This document shows, piece by piece, positions 1-10,825 of a stretch of 64,000 bases of DNA (the first letter of the stretch is position 1; each line of letters begins with the position of its first letter). A model generated the notes under the pieces. That model did not search any database and was not told the DNA's origin. It was given only the letters and a program-made list of their open reading frames with translations. Made by a program: the position numbers and the translations under genes. This DNA comes from Helicoverpa zea (Eukaryota > Arthropoda > Insecta > Lepidoptera > Noctuidae): the NCBI RefSeq assembly GCF_022581195.2, contig NC_061469.1, positions 5,828,001 through 5,892,000 of the forward strand. Direction: 5' to 3'.

Positions 1-87
1 CGAACCGACTATACGCTATTACGTCGCCTGTTGTCGCTGACTCTCAGTGGCCGATTATTTTACTACGCGACTATGCACGGCGGACGC

Positions 88-170
88 GGATTGGCTACGC
101 GGACGCAGTTGCCGAATAGCGCCGCTCCGCCGCGCCCGCACCGCCGCGCGCATCGGCCGCAATACACTCG
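88..170 (+). promoter_or_regulatory. GC-rich, CpG-rich segment, possible promoter or 5' leader
   Basis: This stretch of about 80 bases is far richer in G, C and CpG than the AT-rich surroundings. It lies just upstream of the MADF-like start codon at 217, so it could be the promoter or 5' untranslated region of that gene. No TATA box is evident. The role is inferred from composition and position only. Confidence 0.3.
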
Positions 171-216
171 AGAAACAAACTTCAATGAGGACAGACGTGA
201 CACGTGACACCTCGCG

Positions 217-474
217 ATGTTCGACACCGAAAAGTTTATTGCAGAAGTACATTCTAGAGAATGTATTTGGAATGCGAATTCAGAAGAATTTAGTGATAGA
301 AACTTACGAAGATGCGCTTGGGAAGACATAGCATCTGTTATGTATGAAGATTGGGGGGTTCAAATACTGAGCTCTTTTATGTGTAGAATAGTCAGCCGCT
401 CAGCGTACGCATCTAGTGTGAACCTACACGAGCCTATTCTTTTGTTCACACATGTAGCGCATCGTACGCTATAG
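217..474 (+). CDS. Partial MADF-domain protein (Adf-1-like), N-terminal fragment
   Basis: The 85-codon frame opens with MFDTEKFIAEV, followed by an IW, then FSDRNLRRCAWEDIASVM, over residues 1 to about 45. This is the spacing of hydrophobic and tryptophan residues seen in the first two helices of MADF domains, the Myb/SANT-like DNA-binding domain of Drosophila Adf-1 and many moth transcription factors. MADF proteins also occur as partners of Harbinger transposases, so a mobile origin is possible. After the EDWG at about residue 46 the third helix (usual pattern W.slRd.f) is missing. The frame instead runs into a short inverted repeat and stops at 474. Either an exon ends near 350 at a weak donor, or this is a fragment interrupted by a mobile element. 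The ATG at 217 is the natural MADF start. Confidence 0.6.
   Translation: MFDTEKFIAEVHSRECIWNANSEEFSDRNLRRCAWEDIASVMYEDWGVQILSSFMCRIVSRSAYASSVNLHEPILLFTHVAHRTL
402..470. repeat. Short imperfect inverted repeat
   Basis: The left arm (402-424, AGCGTACGCATCTAGTGTGAAC) pairs imperfectly with the right arm (444-470, GTTCACACATGTAGCGCATCGTACGCT). It looks like the termini of a very small fold-back or MITE remnant. It overlaps the end of the MADF-like frame and supplies its stop codon. Confidence 0.4.
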
Positions 475-1268
475 CTTATTGTCGGCTTGGTGAGTACGCG
501 TACTGCAGATTGAGTCGACGTTCATACTGGGGCAGACAGTGAGTATACTCACAGTCAGCGGCGGACAATACGTTTGGTGTGAACAATCCCTTAAACAAAG
601 GAAAAGCTGAATCATTGCTGGAAAGAAATTAAAAGCAGCAGCAAATTGTATTCAATTAAAAGGAATAAATGAAAAAAATAGTGAATTTTGAACATAATGA
701 CTGAAAGAAGAAGAAAAGACTGCAGTCGTGTTAAAGCTCTACTTCTTTTCAATACATTCCGAACCTTTAGAAATAGGTAGGTACGTTTAATGTTCTTCGG
801 ATAACTAAACTTGGATAGTTTTTAATGCTTTGATTCCAGACAGTTTACGACACCAAGTTATTTGCGGTCAATGGTTTAACGCAGTCAGAAATGACATTAA
901 CCTTTTCAATTGAAGGTAGCTATTCAAGTAAAGGGGTCATTACTATCTGTATTTTGCTTTTGATATTTGCTATATAGTTCTGATATTTATAATATTCAAT
1001 ATATGAGTTAAGTGAAAACAACTGGATAATAAATTGGAGAAGTAAAGTAGGTACATGTAACTTTTCTTTTTTTTTTCTCTTTAAAATTAATGGTAATAAA
1101 TCCCAAGGAATTGGATCTTGAGAGTGAGGGGGATGGTAATATGAAGGAATTTTACTAGGACTTTGGGATTTTACTATGCAAACTTATTGGAACCCTCATT
1201 ATCAGGCAAATAAGGCCCATAGATACGCACATATCTTAAATTAACTTACATTTATATGATTAAAATTC

Positions 1269-1435
1269 TTACATATAACACGGCGCGGAGATATCATGTG
1301 GTGGGTACACCAATATCGGAGGGGAGGGCACGGGGGAGGGGCTGTTCTTGCGCCTGCGCGCCACGAACACGCCGGCCATCACGATCAGCAACACTAGAGC
1401 TGCGCTCGCGCCGCCCAACGCTACCAGGACCGCCT
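1269..1435 (-). CDS. Transmembrane exon of an unidentified single-pass membrane protein
   Basis: On the minus strand an acceptor (TTTCTCCACAG) precedes position 1435. The frame then encodes about 25 uncharged residues, starting AVLVALGGASAALVLLIVM, followed by ARRRKN: a textbook membrane segment and stop-transfer signal. A proline-rich tail (SPSPVPSPPP) follows, ending at a TAA at 1271-1269. The first two bases complete a split Glu codon with the exon at 4785-5003, so the phases agree. The stop overlaps a good donor (ATGTAAGAA, GT at 1272-1271), so an isoform could continue into an exon outside or undetected in the window. The predicted topology is type I, with the exons upstream outside the cell or in the lumen. 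I do not recognise the family. An amyloid-precursor-like protein was considered, but the conserved cytoplasmic NPTY tail is not seen. Confidence 0.6.
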
Positions 1436-2378
1436 CTGTGGAGAAATATGAATATTTAATACTGAAAAATGGTAAATAAACTAAGAACTAGTGATATTAT
1501 GGTAGAGCATGTAGTTATTGTACATACAAACAAAACAGACTTGAAGTCATAAACCTTCATTTTTAACCGACTTCAAAAAAGAAAGCTTCTCTATTCGACC
1601 GCGTATATATTTAGGTGTGATCAAAGTGGCCAAAGGATTTTCTTTTACATTTTATTTTTCTGCTAAACCAAATAAAACAGATCTCTAATCTTTCATCCCT
1701 AACATTTTATGAAACGAATTCTTTGAAATATTTTTCATTTGAACGCAAAGTCATCGCTTTGTTTCTATTATAAAGCTCCGAGTTAATCTTATAGCCTTAA
1801 GCCGTTTAAGCACTACACTAAATATTCGAAAATAAAGTTAAGCTATATAAAATAAAAGAAGAAAATATTCTTCAATAAAATGTTATAACTTTTATATTTG
1901 CCTTTTTCGTGAACTTATGTTTTCAATATCTCTGCGGGCTGCGGCTTGTACTTTGTGGAACATAACAGTAATATGAAAGGACAGCTCTTTTATATTTCTC
2001 CTCGTACTTGTACATAATATATACTAGACGTGACCAGCGGTTTCACTCGCTCGTGACTCCCCATCTCTGCGTCGTAATACCCACTGGTTATTACAACGTT
2101 TGTGCAACACGTATATTCTAGCATTCATATCAAACAACATTCAATTCACAGTTTCTTTACTTCTACAAAAAAAAAATGACGATCAATAGCAAAGAAGTCA
2201 GGGAGTATGAGTAAGCAATGCCTTGGGATTGGACCCAACCACGACGTTAGTAAAAGAAAAAAGTTCCTTTACCCTGCACCAGTAAAGTACTTTGAAATAG
2301 TTTTCCCACCTTTTTCGAGGATTGAACTATCTTTCAATACGGTTTTAATATAAACAAACAATCTTCTTCTTTATATGG
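1436..2378. other. Non-coding, AT-rich; probable intron sequence
   Basis: This lies between the transmembrane exon and its upstream partner. I see no gene, RNA or clear repeat. Confidence 0.5.
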
Positions 2379-2602
2379 TACTAGCAAACCCGGCGAACTC
2401 CGTTCCGCCACCAGATGGCTTCGTTTTACGTAACATATTGTTTGGTGATATTTTTTTTGTTTTTCCTGAATTTTCTTTACTATAAACCTCACGGAGCCCG
2501 AGACCTTTCCAACGAATGCAAAACCGTGGAAATCGGTTCGTGCGTTCTGGAGTTATAGCGTCAGGGAGGAAAACCGGACTTATTTTTATATAGTAGATAG
2601 AG
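2379..2602. repeat. Unclassified lepidopteran interspersed repeat
   Basis: The block starts ACTAGCAAACCCGGCGAACTC and ends near TATATAGTAGATAGA. It contains phrases such as GGAAATCGGTTCGTGCGTTC that I recognise as high-copy sequence in moth and butterfly genomes. It is much more GC-rich than its surroundings. It has no coding capacity, and the class is not settled by eye. Confidence 0.5.
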
Positions 2603-3685
2603 ATGTAGGTACATTCCTACATGTATACGTCTGTGGGTGCTGACCTCGGGCAGATTACGTCGTGCCACAGAAAATATGATATGAACCCATGAATAATTTT
2701 ATTAGCCTCATTAAAGTAAACATAACGCTGTATATTATGTTTGTACATAAACAGTGACAATGAAAGGGGAGATATTACCGCCGTTAATGTTTGAATGAAC
2801 GTGCCACATAAAAATGTACGCTTTAAGTACCTACTTACTTTTATTTCTACATAACTTTTGGTATTTTTTGCGACTAATTAAAAGAGGGTAGAAGTAGATT
2901 AATGTATTTTGAGAAACTGTAGTTATTTATTTTTATTACGTAATTCGGTCATGATGAAAAGTTTTTATCACATTTTAAGTGGTACAATTTTTATCGGCTC
3001 ACTAAGTAACGGAAATTAATCTAGTCGTTTGTAATTTGTAAATTGATCTAAAATGCTATCGTTAATCTAGCTAAAGCTAATTTAAGTATCGAACTTTGTC
3101 AGAATTAAGTTGATTACTTTAAGGTATCAGTTTTCATTCAAATTAGGTTTACCTAATACATAGAATAAAATTAATAAACTATCCTAGTCAAAATCTTAAT
3201 AAATGTATCCGGTCTGTTTATTAAATCCTTTTTTGCGTCCATTATCTTTCGATCTTATTAATTATTTATGTAGGAATATATTTGAAGAGATAGCCTACCT
3301 ACATATTTTTCAATTTTTTTTTGTTCACAGTTATGACTTTGCCCCCAAGATTTAAGGTTATACAAGTACGTAATATTTAATACTCCAATTAGAAACGAAT
3401 AAGCCCAGAGACGTGATTTATCATTTACTCCACATACTCCCAATGAATTCTTAATCCACTTCAAAAGTTAAATTAGTAAAATACAGCGCCGTAAACTTCT
3501 GTTCGCAAGAATTTCAAGCGTGAATAAATTAATCTTGTGTGTTGTGATTGCTCGATTCAACTTCTTAGAGACTTTAATTAAAAACCCATTGAGAACCCCT
3601 TTTGTTTAATTGAATTGTACCAAATATTTGACATTGGCACAATGGCCTGAATTGAATAAGTTTATTAGAATTAAATTAAATATTT

Positions 3686-3805
3686 CATCATCATCCTCCT
3701 GCCCTTAACCCAATTTTATTTGGGGTCGACGTAACATGTTTTCTTCTTCCATACTTTTCTGTCTGTCGTCATCTCATAAGGAACAGCCTTTCTAGAGATG
3801 TTGAC
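3686..3805 (-). mobile_element. RTE-like LINE 3'-end fragment
   Basis: CTCCTGCCCTTAACCC followed by TTTGGGGTCGACGTAACATG and TTTTCTTCTTCC matches, with divergence, the antisense of the last codons and 3' end of the RTE-type element at 46936-49111. Only the extreme 3' end is present, as expected for a 5'-truncated copy. Confidence 0.6.
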
Positions 3806-4784
3806 TTTAACACAATCTAACTTAAATATTTATTAATACCCGTAAACAAGCAAAATATTGTAGTGGCTCTTTGATAAATAAGAGAGGAGATTCATGACGC
3901 CTGTAATATCAGATAAGCTGACTAAACAAAGCTTCAGGCACTCACGTACAAAATTTGCCACAATATTTCACAAAGCGCTCAGTTTTAGTTTACCAAAGAT
4001 GTACGAAAACGATAACGAGGTCGAATGCTCATGAAAATTTATACCCGAATCCTCGCTACGAGCTATGTTTTAAAACAAAATAGATCACGACCCGGTTTTA
4101 ATGTTACAATAAAGTGAACAGAGACAAGTTACCGATACCCTTCGGACCCACTAAGTAGGTTACAGTCCGGAACGGATTTGCGTAGGAAGATTTATAAGGC
4201 TACGTCCAGACTAAGCATTCTTACACGTAGTAACACACATTTTCCGCACGTACGCGTGTTCTTTTATACATGGAGTGTAGGTATTGAACTATCGTTCGCA
4301 ATGTACGCGTAACCTACTACGCGCCACGCAGCTAGATTCTGTTTGCTTTATCTCAGATTCCGATAACTTGCTACGGCGTAGTAGGCTGGTTACGGTGTAG
4401 CTGTGGCAGATAACCGATATAATAGTTACCTAATTGAATTGTCAGCGCTTTAATCTATGAACATGAAAGCACATTTGGGCACAATACATTGACATGTAAA
4501 CTGTTTGTATATACATTTTATTTTACACATAAAACATACGATACTTATAAATATGTAAGAATATTTTTTGTCGATGGAAATATTAAATTATTTTGTTCTG
4601 TACGGTTGGTTATATTTGGATGCATTCAGTAAAACCAATGTGGGCTATGTAATAATATATCACACAATACCTAGAGTCTGTATGACGAAATACTCAGAAA
4701 TCATAATAAACGAAACATACATAAAATACGTAGACGGTACGACGCAAAATTTTTGGAATTCAAAATTCATATTTGTACACAAAC

Positions 4785-5003
4785 CTCTCAAATTAACAGC
4801 ATTCGCGATGGAGAACTCCGACACTGACGCGGTGGTCGGCGGCTGTTCGAAGCTCTTGGGGGGCGCAGTCTCGATCTGGCTGAGCCCTTCGACGTGTTGT
4901 GACGTCACTGGGTCTTCGTACTCCCGCGGCCGGTCATAGTAGTCGGCGTTCTGTTTCTCTCGTGGCTCTTCTACTGCGTCCGGGTCGTAGTCTGACTCGT
5001 AAT
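4785..5003 (-). CDS. Exon of the unidentified membrane protein: acidic, Tyr/Pro-rich juxtamembrane region
   Basis: This minus-strand exon of 219 bases starts after a good acceptor (AATCTCAACAG) and ends at AGAG|GTTTGTG, an acceptable donor. It is open in one frame and encodes a strongly acidic, tyrosine- and proline-rich stretch (DYESDYDPDAVEEPREK, then DYYDRPREYEDP), followed by a Ser/Thr/Pro-rich part and SVSEFSIANAVNLR. The incoming phase (2 bases) fits the 1-base overhang of the exon at 13653-13808. The outgoing phase (1 base) fits the transmembrane exon at 1435. Its place immediately before the membrane segment suggests a flexible extracellular stalk, where the tyrosines in acidic context could be sulfated (inference). 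It is more GC-rich than the flanking introns. Confidence 0.6.
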
Positions 5004-5153
5004 CTGTTGAGATTAATAATAATTAAGACCTAAAAACAAGACTTAGTACATTACGTAATACCCACATATCTGAGAGAACTTTTGACTTATCGAGACTATC
5101 TAGTCAATATCAAATCATGTATTCGCGTGTGTGACGCATAAAAACACAAAACA

Positions 5154-5177
5154 GAACGTTCTCGAACGTTCTCGTTC
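5154..5177. promoter_or_regulatory. Perfect heat-shock-element-like array (HSF site)
   Basis: The bases GAAcgTTCtcGAAcgTTC at 5154-5171, followed by tcgTTC, form four perfectly alternating nGAAn/nTTCn units with correct 2-base spacing. This is the established consensus of a high-affinity heat shock factor site. It lies in the intron just upstream of the exon at 4785-5003. No heat-shock gene is visible nearby, so function is uncertain. It may be chance or part of a repeat. Confidence 0.4.
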
Positions 5178-5527
5178 TAGTTTATATCGAAAGTCTAATA
5201 ATGTCTTTGGAATCCACTTGACTATTTGAAAGATATTAGATAAAAATAATTGGCATACTATTTGAAATTAGCCTTTGATGTTGTTACGGTACGCTAATTA
5301 ACATTATCCAAAAATTAGTTTTTGTTTTGTGGCTAATCTCTGCCACTGGCCTGAATCCGTAAACCCTTTCACTAACAAAAAGTTGCGTTATCCCTAATGC
5401 TAATAGCTATTACGTGGATAGAAGTTAGACACTTCGTACATAAGGGTAAGCTTATCTTCGACACCCGACTATTTGGTTAATATGAAACAAAAAGTCGAAA
5501 ACTCGTAGCCTATACGAAACTAGACTA

Positions 5528-5790
5528 TGATGTCCTTTTAGCTGATTATCGGCCTGATGGCGGCTGTTCTCATATAAGGAGATCAGCCAGCTGCGCATGA
5601 CATACATATAATAGTGCACAAGGGTTTGCACAGACACAGGTGCACTCACTATTGCTTCACTCTCATAGCCTGTTGGGACGGTAATCCTACACGACAGTGT
5701 TCTCCGATGCACGTGAAAGTGCCTGGAAGTTGGTGATTTATACATCTCCGTCTCCGGGCTGCTATGTGAAAGTTTCTAAAACCCACACTA
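5528..5790 (-). mobile_element. Degenerate SINE, family A (tRNA-derived), minus orientation
   Basis: In reverse complement the segment follows the body and 3' part of the intact SINE at 13052-13420: the CCTGGAAGTTGGTGATT core, the block around GTGCACTATTATATG, and the GCCGATAATC end. The tRNA-like promoter is missing or unreadable, so it is an old truncated copy. Confidence 0.65.
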
Positions 5791-6853
5791 CGAACTAACA
5801 AAATTAGAACAACCCAGAGAATTAGTTTAGAAACCAAAACCGTCAGGTATCGGAGATTTTCTTACACTGATCTATAAGCTAAGGGCTAAGCTAAGAGCTT
5901 TTCTATACACGTTAACATTTGAGTTATAACCTGAACCATTTCATGAATTAAATGCTTCGTAGACTTAACTAATCCTTAACTACTAATACTCCATTAGAAC
6001 GTCTAGGAATTATGTCCACATACATAATACGATGTTTGAGGATCGGATTACAGGGTGCTTAGAATTTAATTGTAGTCAGCAGCTACTTTACTTGGAAATT
6101 CTCAATATCTTGTGGGAAGTGTTCTTGGTAATAGTAAGTATTTTCATGAGAACAAATACCGTTTAGTAAGGGTAATCCCCGGTATATATACTCGACAATT
6201 ATGTGAAAGTGACTCTATCTATGTAATGGAATTTTACGGAATCTTAAAAAAAAAGAAAGAAAGAAAAATTGGACCCTAGAAGATATTCGTCGAGACCACA
6301 GACAGTAATTTTGTATCTGTGACAGATCTGCCCGCTGCGTCGATCTACGAGTGTTCATTATCTATTCATTTCTCACGCGTCTATCATCGTACGCCATACT
6401 TTTCTTTACGTGTTTTTTTTTTTAGGAGTAATTAATATTTGTTATTATTAATTATACAATCCATATATTTTACAGTCCACTGGTTAACGTATCTCCAAGA
6501 AAGCTATCGAGACCACCAATATTATATATTTTTGCTCTACCAAATGTACTAAACAGCTCCCCAGACACAGTTTCGTTCTATAAACCAGTAATAAAATATT
6601 ACCCTACCTTTACCCGAAATACGCCATTAACAGAGAGAACAAGGTCATTAGTTATGTACATTACCCTTCATTAAATCAATGTCAGGCGAGCTCAATACTG
6701 TTGGGCAATTAATTGATTAGAGTAGAGCAACCTACGTGCTGCTATAGGTCAATCAGAAGGAGACAATGGATATTATTACTGTATATCGAACTATGTACGT
6801 CATATGCACTCTCAAAATACCGTAACATGCACTTAAAGTTGGCGAAATACTTA

Positions 6854-7019
6854 AGTAGAAGTTATAGTTGAAAGATAATACTCAACCCAGTTGCCCGGGT
6901 AACTGGGTTGAGGAGGTCAGATAGGCAGTCGCTTCTTGTAAAGCACTGGTACTCAGCTGAACCCGGTTAGATTGGAAGCCGACCCCAACATGATTGGGAA
7001 AAAGGCTCGGAGGATGATG
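6854..7019 (+). mobile_element. 5'-truncated SINE, family B, with long target duplication
   Basis: From about 6890 this matches the 3' half of family B (TTGCCCGGGTAACTGGGTTG through GGCTCGGAGGATGATG). It is flanked by a 27-base direct repeat with one mismatch (6827-6853 and 7020-7046, starting ATGCACTTAAAG), which I read as a target-site duplication. The first 36 bases of the insert do not match the SINE. Confidence 0.65.
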
Positions 7020-8184
7020 ATGCACTTAAAGATGGCGAAATACTTATGCGCTATCAAAATAAAATTTATTATTCTACACGTTTAGGTTTCATCAATAGAA
7101 GAAAGATGATGAGATACGGTTTTGATTACTAACCCGTTCTATATTTTATAGAATAAAAAAAGATAAGCAAAGCAATTTTCATACTATGTTTTTATTTTGT
7201 ATGTTTTCAAATCAGCTGGCTTTCCGAGTGCTCGTAAGACACCCGCAGTAGCTGTTTAACAGTTTTACCGTATAATATGCATGATTCAAATCTCCGCTGA
7301 TAAATATGCATGATTAATAAAAAAAATATGTAATTACGCTGTGAAAGTAGAGTTTTACACATTTTAATATTGCATATAATCCAATATTTAGTTCTGAATC
7401 ATCTGATGCTAGTTAATGATTAATTAACAATGCATTCGACGTTGTAACTATGTCATGCATAAACCAAACTCAAAGATCACGGTACTAGATAATATGACAC
7501 CTACATACGACACTGAGAGATAGACTTAAGTTTCACGCCCACTCAAAAAGTAAAATGTTTGACCGCTATGTGTGTCTATCTGTGACAGAGCGAACTTTAC
7601 AGATAAGCATGAAACTTGGTAAAATCTCAAATTCGAAAGTAACTCTGTCCGTCATGCTTTCAAACCAAAACAGATTGTAATTGGTTTCACAGATTTTCTG
7701 CCAGAAATATGACTACTTTTTATCTAAATGTGGTAAGTAGATCGATCTTTATTCCTCTCTTCAGCCATTTGAATATAAAACAAAGATTGAATATCGTAAC
7801 AAATTAAACAAAGATTAATCCTAGATAGTAAATGCTTAGATTTAATAGCAATTGTATGTCATCTATGGCAGTGACATAAACCACAGTGTGTGATTTCAGT
7901 GTGCGGTCGCATCGATCTCGCCTGTGATAGCAACCGCACCATCAACAGTGGCAATGCATTGTTTCAATTAACATTTCAAACAGGCTATTCTAGCATAGTC
8001 ATATATCTATGTTTGTAAGTTGGTTTGTAAAAGGATCGCGTTCCGGAATGCAAAAGATTCCAAACAACATGGATAGCTTAGGGTTGTCACACTAGCGCAT
8101 TTTCCGAGCAGGTGGTTTCACGCATACATGTGACATCAAAGAATTGATAACTAACAGTTCAAACGATTCTTCATCCTTCATCCT

Positions 8185-8245
8185 TCTCCGCGTGAGAGGA
8201 GACCTGTGCCCAGCAGTGGGACGATACACAGGCTGTAACAGTAAC
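8185..8245 (+). mobile_element. Short LINE 3'-tail fragment
   Basis: GACCTGTGCCCAGCAGTGGG followed by ACGATACA and CAGGCTG is the standard 3'-terminal phrase of common lepidopteran non-LTR elements. No coding part is attached. Confidence 0.45.
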
Positions 8246-8277
8246 AGTTCAAACGCTGTATGTATGTATAGCCACGT

Positions 8278-8669
8278 CATCATCATCATCATCCTCCGAG
8301 CCTTTTCCCAATCATGTTGGGGTCGGCTTCCAGTCTAACCGGATTCAGCTGAGTACCAGTGCTTTACAAGAAGCGACTGCCTATCTGACCTCCTCAACCC
8401 AGTATCCCGGGCAACCCGATACCCCTTGGTTAGACTGGTGTCAGACTTACTGGCTTCTGACTACCCCGTAACGACTGCCAAGGATGTTCAATGACAGCCG
8501 GGACCTACAGTTTAACGTGCCATCCGAAACACAGCCAATGGTGTCTAAGATATACTTAGAAAGTACATACAAACTTAGAAAAGTTGCATTGGTACTTGCC
8601 TGACCTGGGATCGAACCCGCGCCCTCGTACTTGAGGTTGGTCCTTTACCCACTAGGCCACCACGACTCT
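8278..8669 (-). mobile_element. Full-length SINE, family B (tRNA-derived), with 15-bp target duplication
   Basis: Reading the minus strand, the element begins GTCGTGGTGGCCTAGTGGG with an A-box-like TGGCCTAGTGG. A B box GGTTCGATCCC follows, then a unique body, and the element ends in GGAGGATGATGATGATG. A perfect 15-base direct repeat TATGTATAGCCACGT flanks it at 8263-8277 and 8670-8684. The intact pol III promoter boxes and perfect duplication show a fairly recent retroposition. Confidence 0.85.
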
Positions 8670-8684
8670 TATGTATAGCCACGT

Positions 8685-10544
8685 AACTGGTCAAATGTAA
8701 ACGACCTCTTAGTCCTATGCGAAAATGACCTGATGGATGAGTCCTATAGTTAAGAGTGTTTCAAAGTCGGGTTAACAACTATTGGGATTTAGGTTCTAAC
8801 CCCAATTATATTTTACTTTTCTTCCACTCTCAATATGTAAAATTATTTATTACTAAAAAGTTTTTGACCTCTAAAAGTCAACGGACTGGAAAGTCAAAGT
8901 TCTGGGAATACGAATGTCATTTATCCTCCGCTGGCCTTTGGGAATCTTTTTGCAGCAATATTTTACGTGTCTTGTGGTAGAATATTATCGGCTAATAAAT
9001 GGGTGTTGGTTTCTACTATAACTTTACTTCGTTAGTTTAAATGAAACATTTATTTACACAGTCAGTAGTAAAAATATTTTTTGTGATAAAAAATTCAATC
9101 TACCAATTATTTAATAACATTCGCTAGAAACAGACTGTTTATCATAAAAACGAACGATTATTCAGAATCAATAACAAGCTATCTTCCACTTAACTGATTC
9201 GTACATTTAATTCTAGAAGCTTCAAAAGATATAAATTTATAAAATCAGGTATTAAAAAATAATCATCGTGAAAGAAAAACAAGAAAAAAAAATCGATATA
9301 TTTAAAAAATCTGCGGCATCCTCTGCCTCTAAAGCTTAGTTAGTGTGGTTTGTGGTGTGTGGTGTGTAGTTAGTGAGGTTTTTACAGATTTTGGCATCAA
9401 AAATAGTGACTAACACCAACACTTCTAGCCTATGTTCAACTTAGCTTTCAGACAGTTTTTCTTTCTTAAAACTTGTTATAGTTTCTGAACAGTAAGTCAT
9501 TTACAGTTGCCACTTTTTGCGAAGTAAATAGTCGTGAATCACAATTTGCTCAGACATCACGTCTGAGGTACATCATAAACTTTTCCTACGCGTAATTTTC
9601 ACTTCAACTCTTAAGTTACAAAACTTAGCTTTCAAATAGTGCTGTTAAAAGTTTTTTAGCTTCTATACTAATCAAATCAGGTCTTTAATAATAGGATTGA
9701 TAACTACTTTGAACTTGGAATAAGTCATGTAAGTTTTTTCTAGTCATTTTGAAGATAGACTGAGGTTGAGGTTGGTCTTAGAAAAAAAAATTATCTTGGT
9801 CATTTTGGTACTTGTTATTCTGTAACCCAATTACGATTTCAGATATTACATATTTATGTGCCAATAATGTAAATATATTCTGGTAAATATATTCTTCATT
9901 AACTTTATTTTGAATATTTGATTCTCTGATAGGTGTTTAACATTTGGAATATTAATGAACATTATGTTTAACATTATTTACTGCTGTAAACATTTTGAAA
10001 TACTGTAATTGTTATTTCCGCGCTAGCGATATTTAAAACATTTATTTATTGTCCAGAAGAGGTTAAGATTTTTCTTATTCAAGATAAATTTTTATGTTAT
10101 GACATTATAACAGCTTATTAAATACCGCTAGGTACATAGTGACCAAAGCTTAGTTTCACCGATATAACGTTTTTCTTTAAATACTGTTTTTTTTTTTAAA
10201 TGGAATGTGAAAATTGATAATGAACGGTTGCTTTTAGTTGTCGTTTATGTTGTAAGTGGCCTTAAAGCATCAAATCGTAACTAAGTAGAGAGTATAGACA
10301 ATACAAATCAATGAACTAAAAATAACCACCCGAATCGATCCACTAGTCCATAATCGCAATATTCACACGGAACACCTTCGCATATTCGTAGTGCTTCACT
10401 CAATTAACCCGTCCATCACAGCGGACAATAGGCTCGTTTGTCTAAAATTGCTTCAACATAAGCCCTTTCGAAACTGATGACATACACAACAATGGCTTTA
10501 GGTTTACTGAAATTATGACGTCATATATATAGCTAGGATTAAGA
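8685..10544. other. Non-coding, AT-rich; probable intron sequence
   Basis: Long A/T runs and a short GTGTGGTTTGTGGTGTGTGG simple repeat near 9344-9365 are present. No supported gene is seen. Confidence 0.5.
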
Positions 10545-10825
10545 CTACACACTGCAAACATTTAGTCGGCCGATAGTTTGTTTTGGGTTATAAATCGGTA
10601 TGAAAATGAATGGTCTTATCTGCCTAGCCTTTTTCCCAGCTATGTTGGGGTCGGCTTCCAGTCTAATCAGATGCAGCTGAGTATCAATGTTTAACAAGGA
10701 GCGACTGTCTAATGGAAATGAATGGTAGTACGCACATAGCAACGATCAGGTATTTGGCCAAAAATATTTTTTCAAACCATCCTGGACAACAGTCGGCCGA
10801 CTGTTTATTTTGCAGTAGGTATGCA
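10545..10825. mobile_element. MITE-like element (TCGGCCGACTGT family), interrupted by a SINE fragment
   Basis: The outer segments (AGTCGGCCGATAGTTTG on the left, ACAGTCGGCCGACTGTTT on the right) are imperfect inverted termini. An interior phrase (AACGATCAGGTA) is shared with a second copy at about 28150-28340. A family B SINE fragment occupies the middle. Confidence 0.5.
10613..10712 (-). mobile_element. SINE family B 3' fragment inserted in a MITE
   Basis: TTTTTCCCAGCTATGTTGG followed by GGTCGGCTTCCAGTC is the 3' end of family B in minus orientation. A direct repeat AAATGAATGGT on both sides (about 10602-10612 and 10716-10726) marks a target duplication, so the SINE arrived after the MITE. 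Confidence 0.6.

Noticed and set aside
1256..1459. 67-codon plus-strand frame rich in Arg and Pro
   Set aside because: It is antisense to the transmembrane exon on the minus strand, which has a proper acceptor and phase.
4568..4939. 123-codon plus-strand frame
   Set aside because: Its GC-rich end is antisense to the exon at 4785-5003, which has splice signals and consistent phase. The rest is AT-rich noise.
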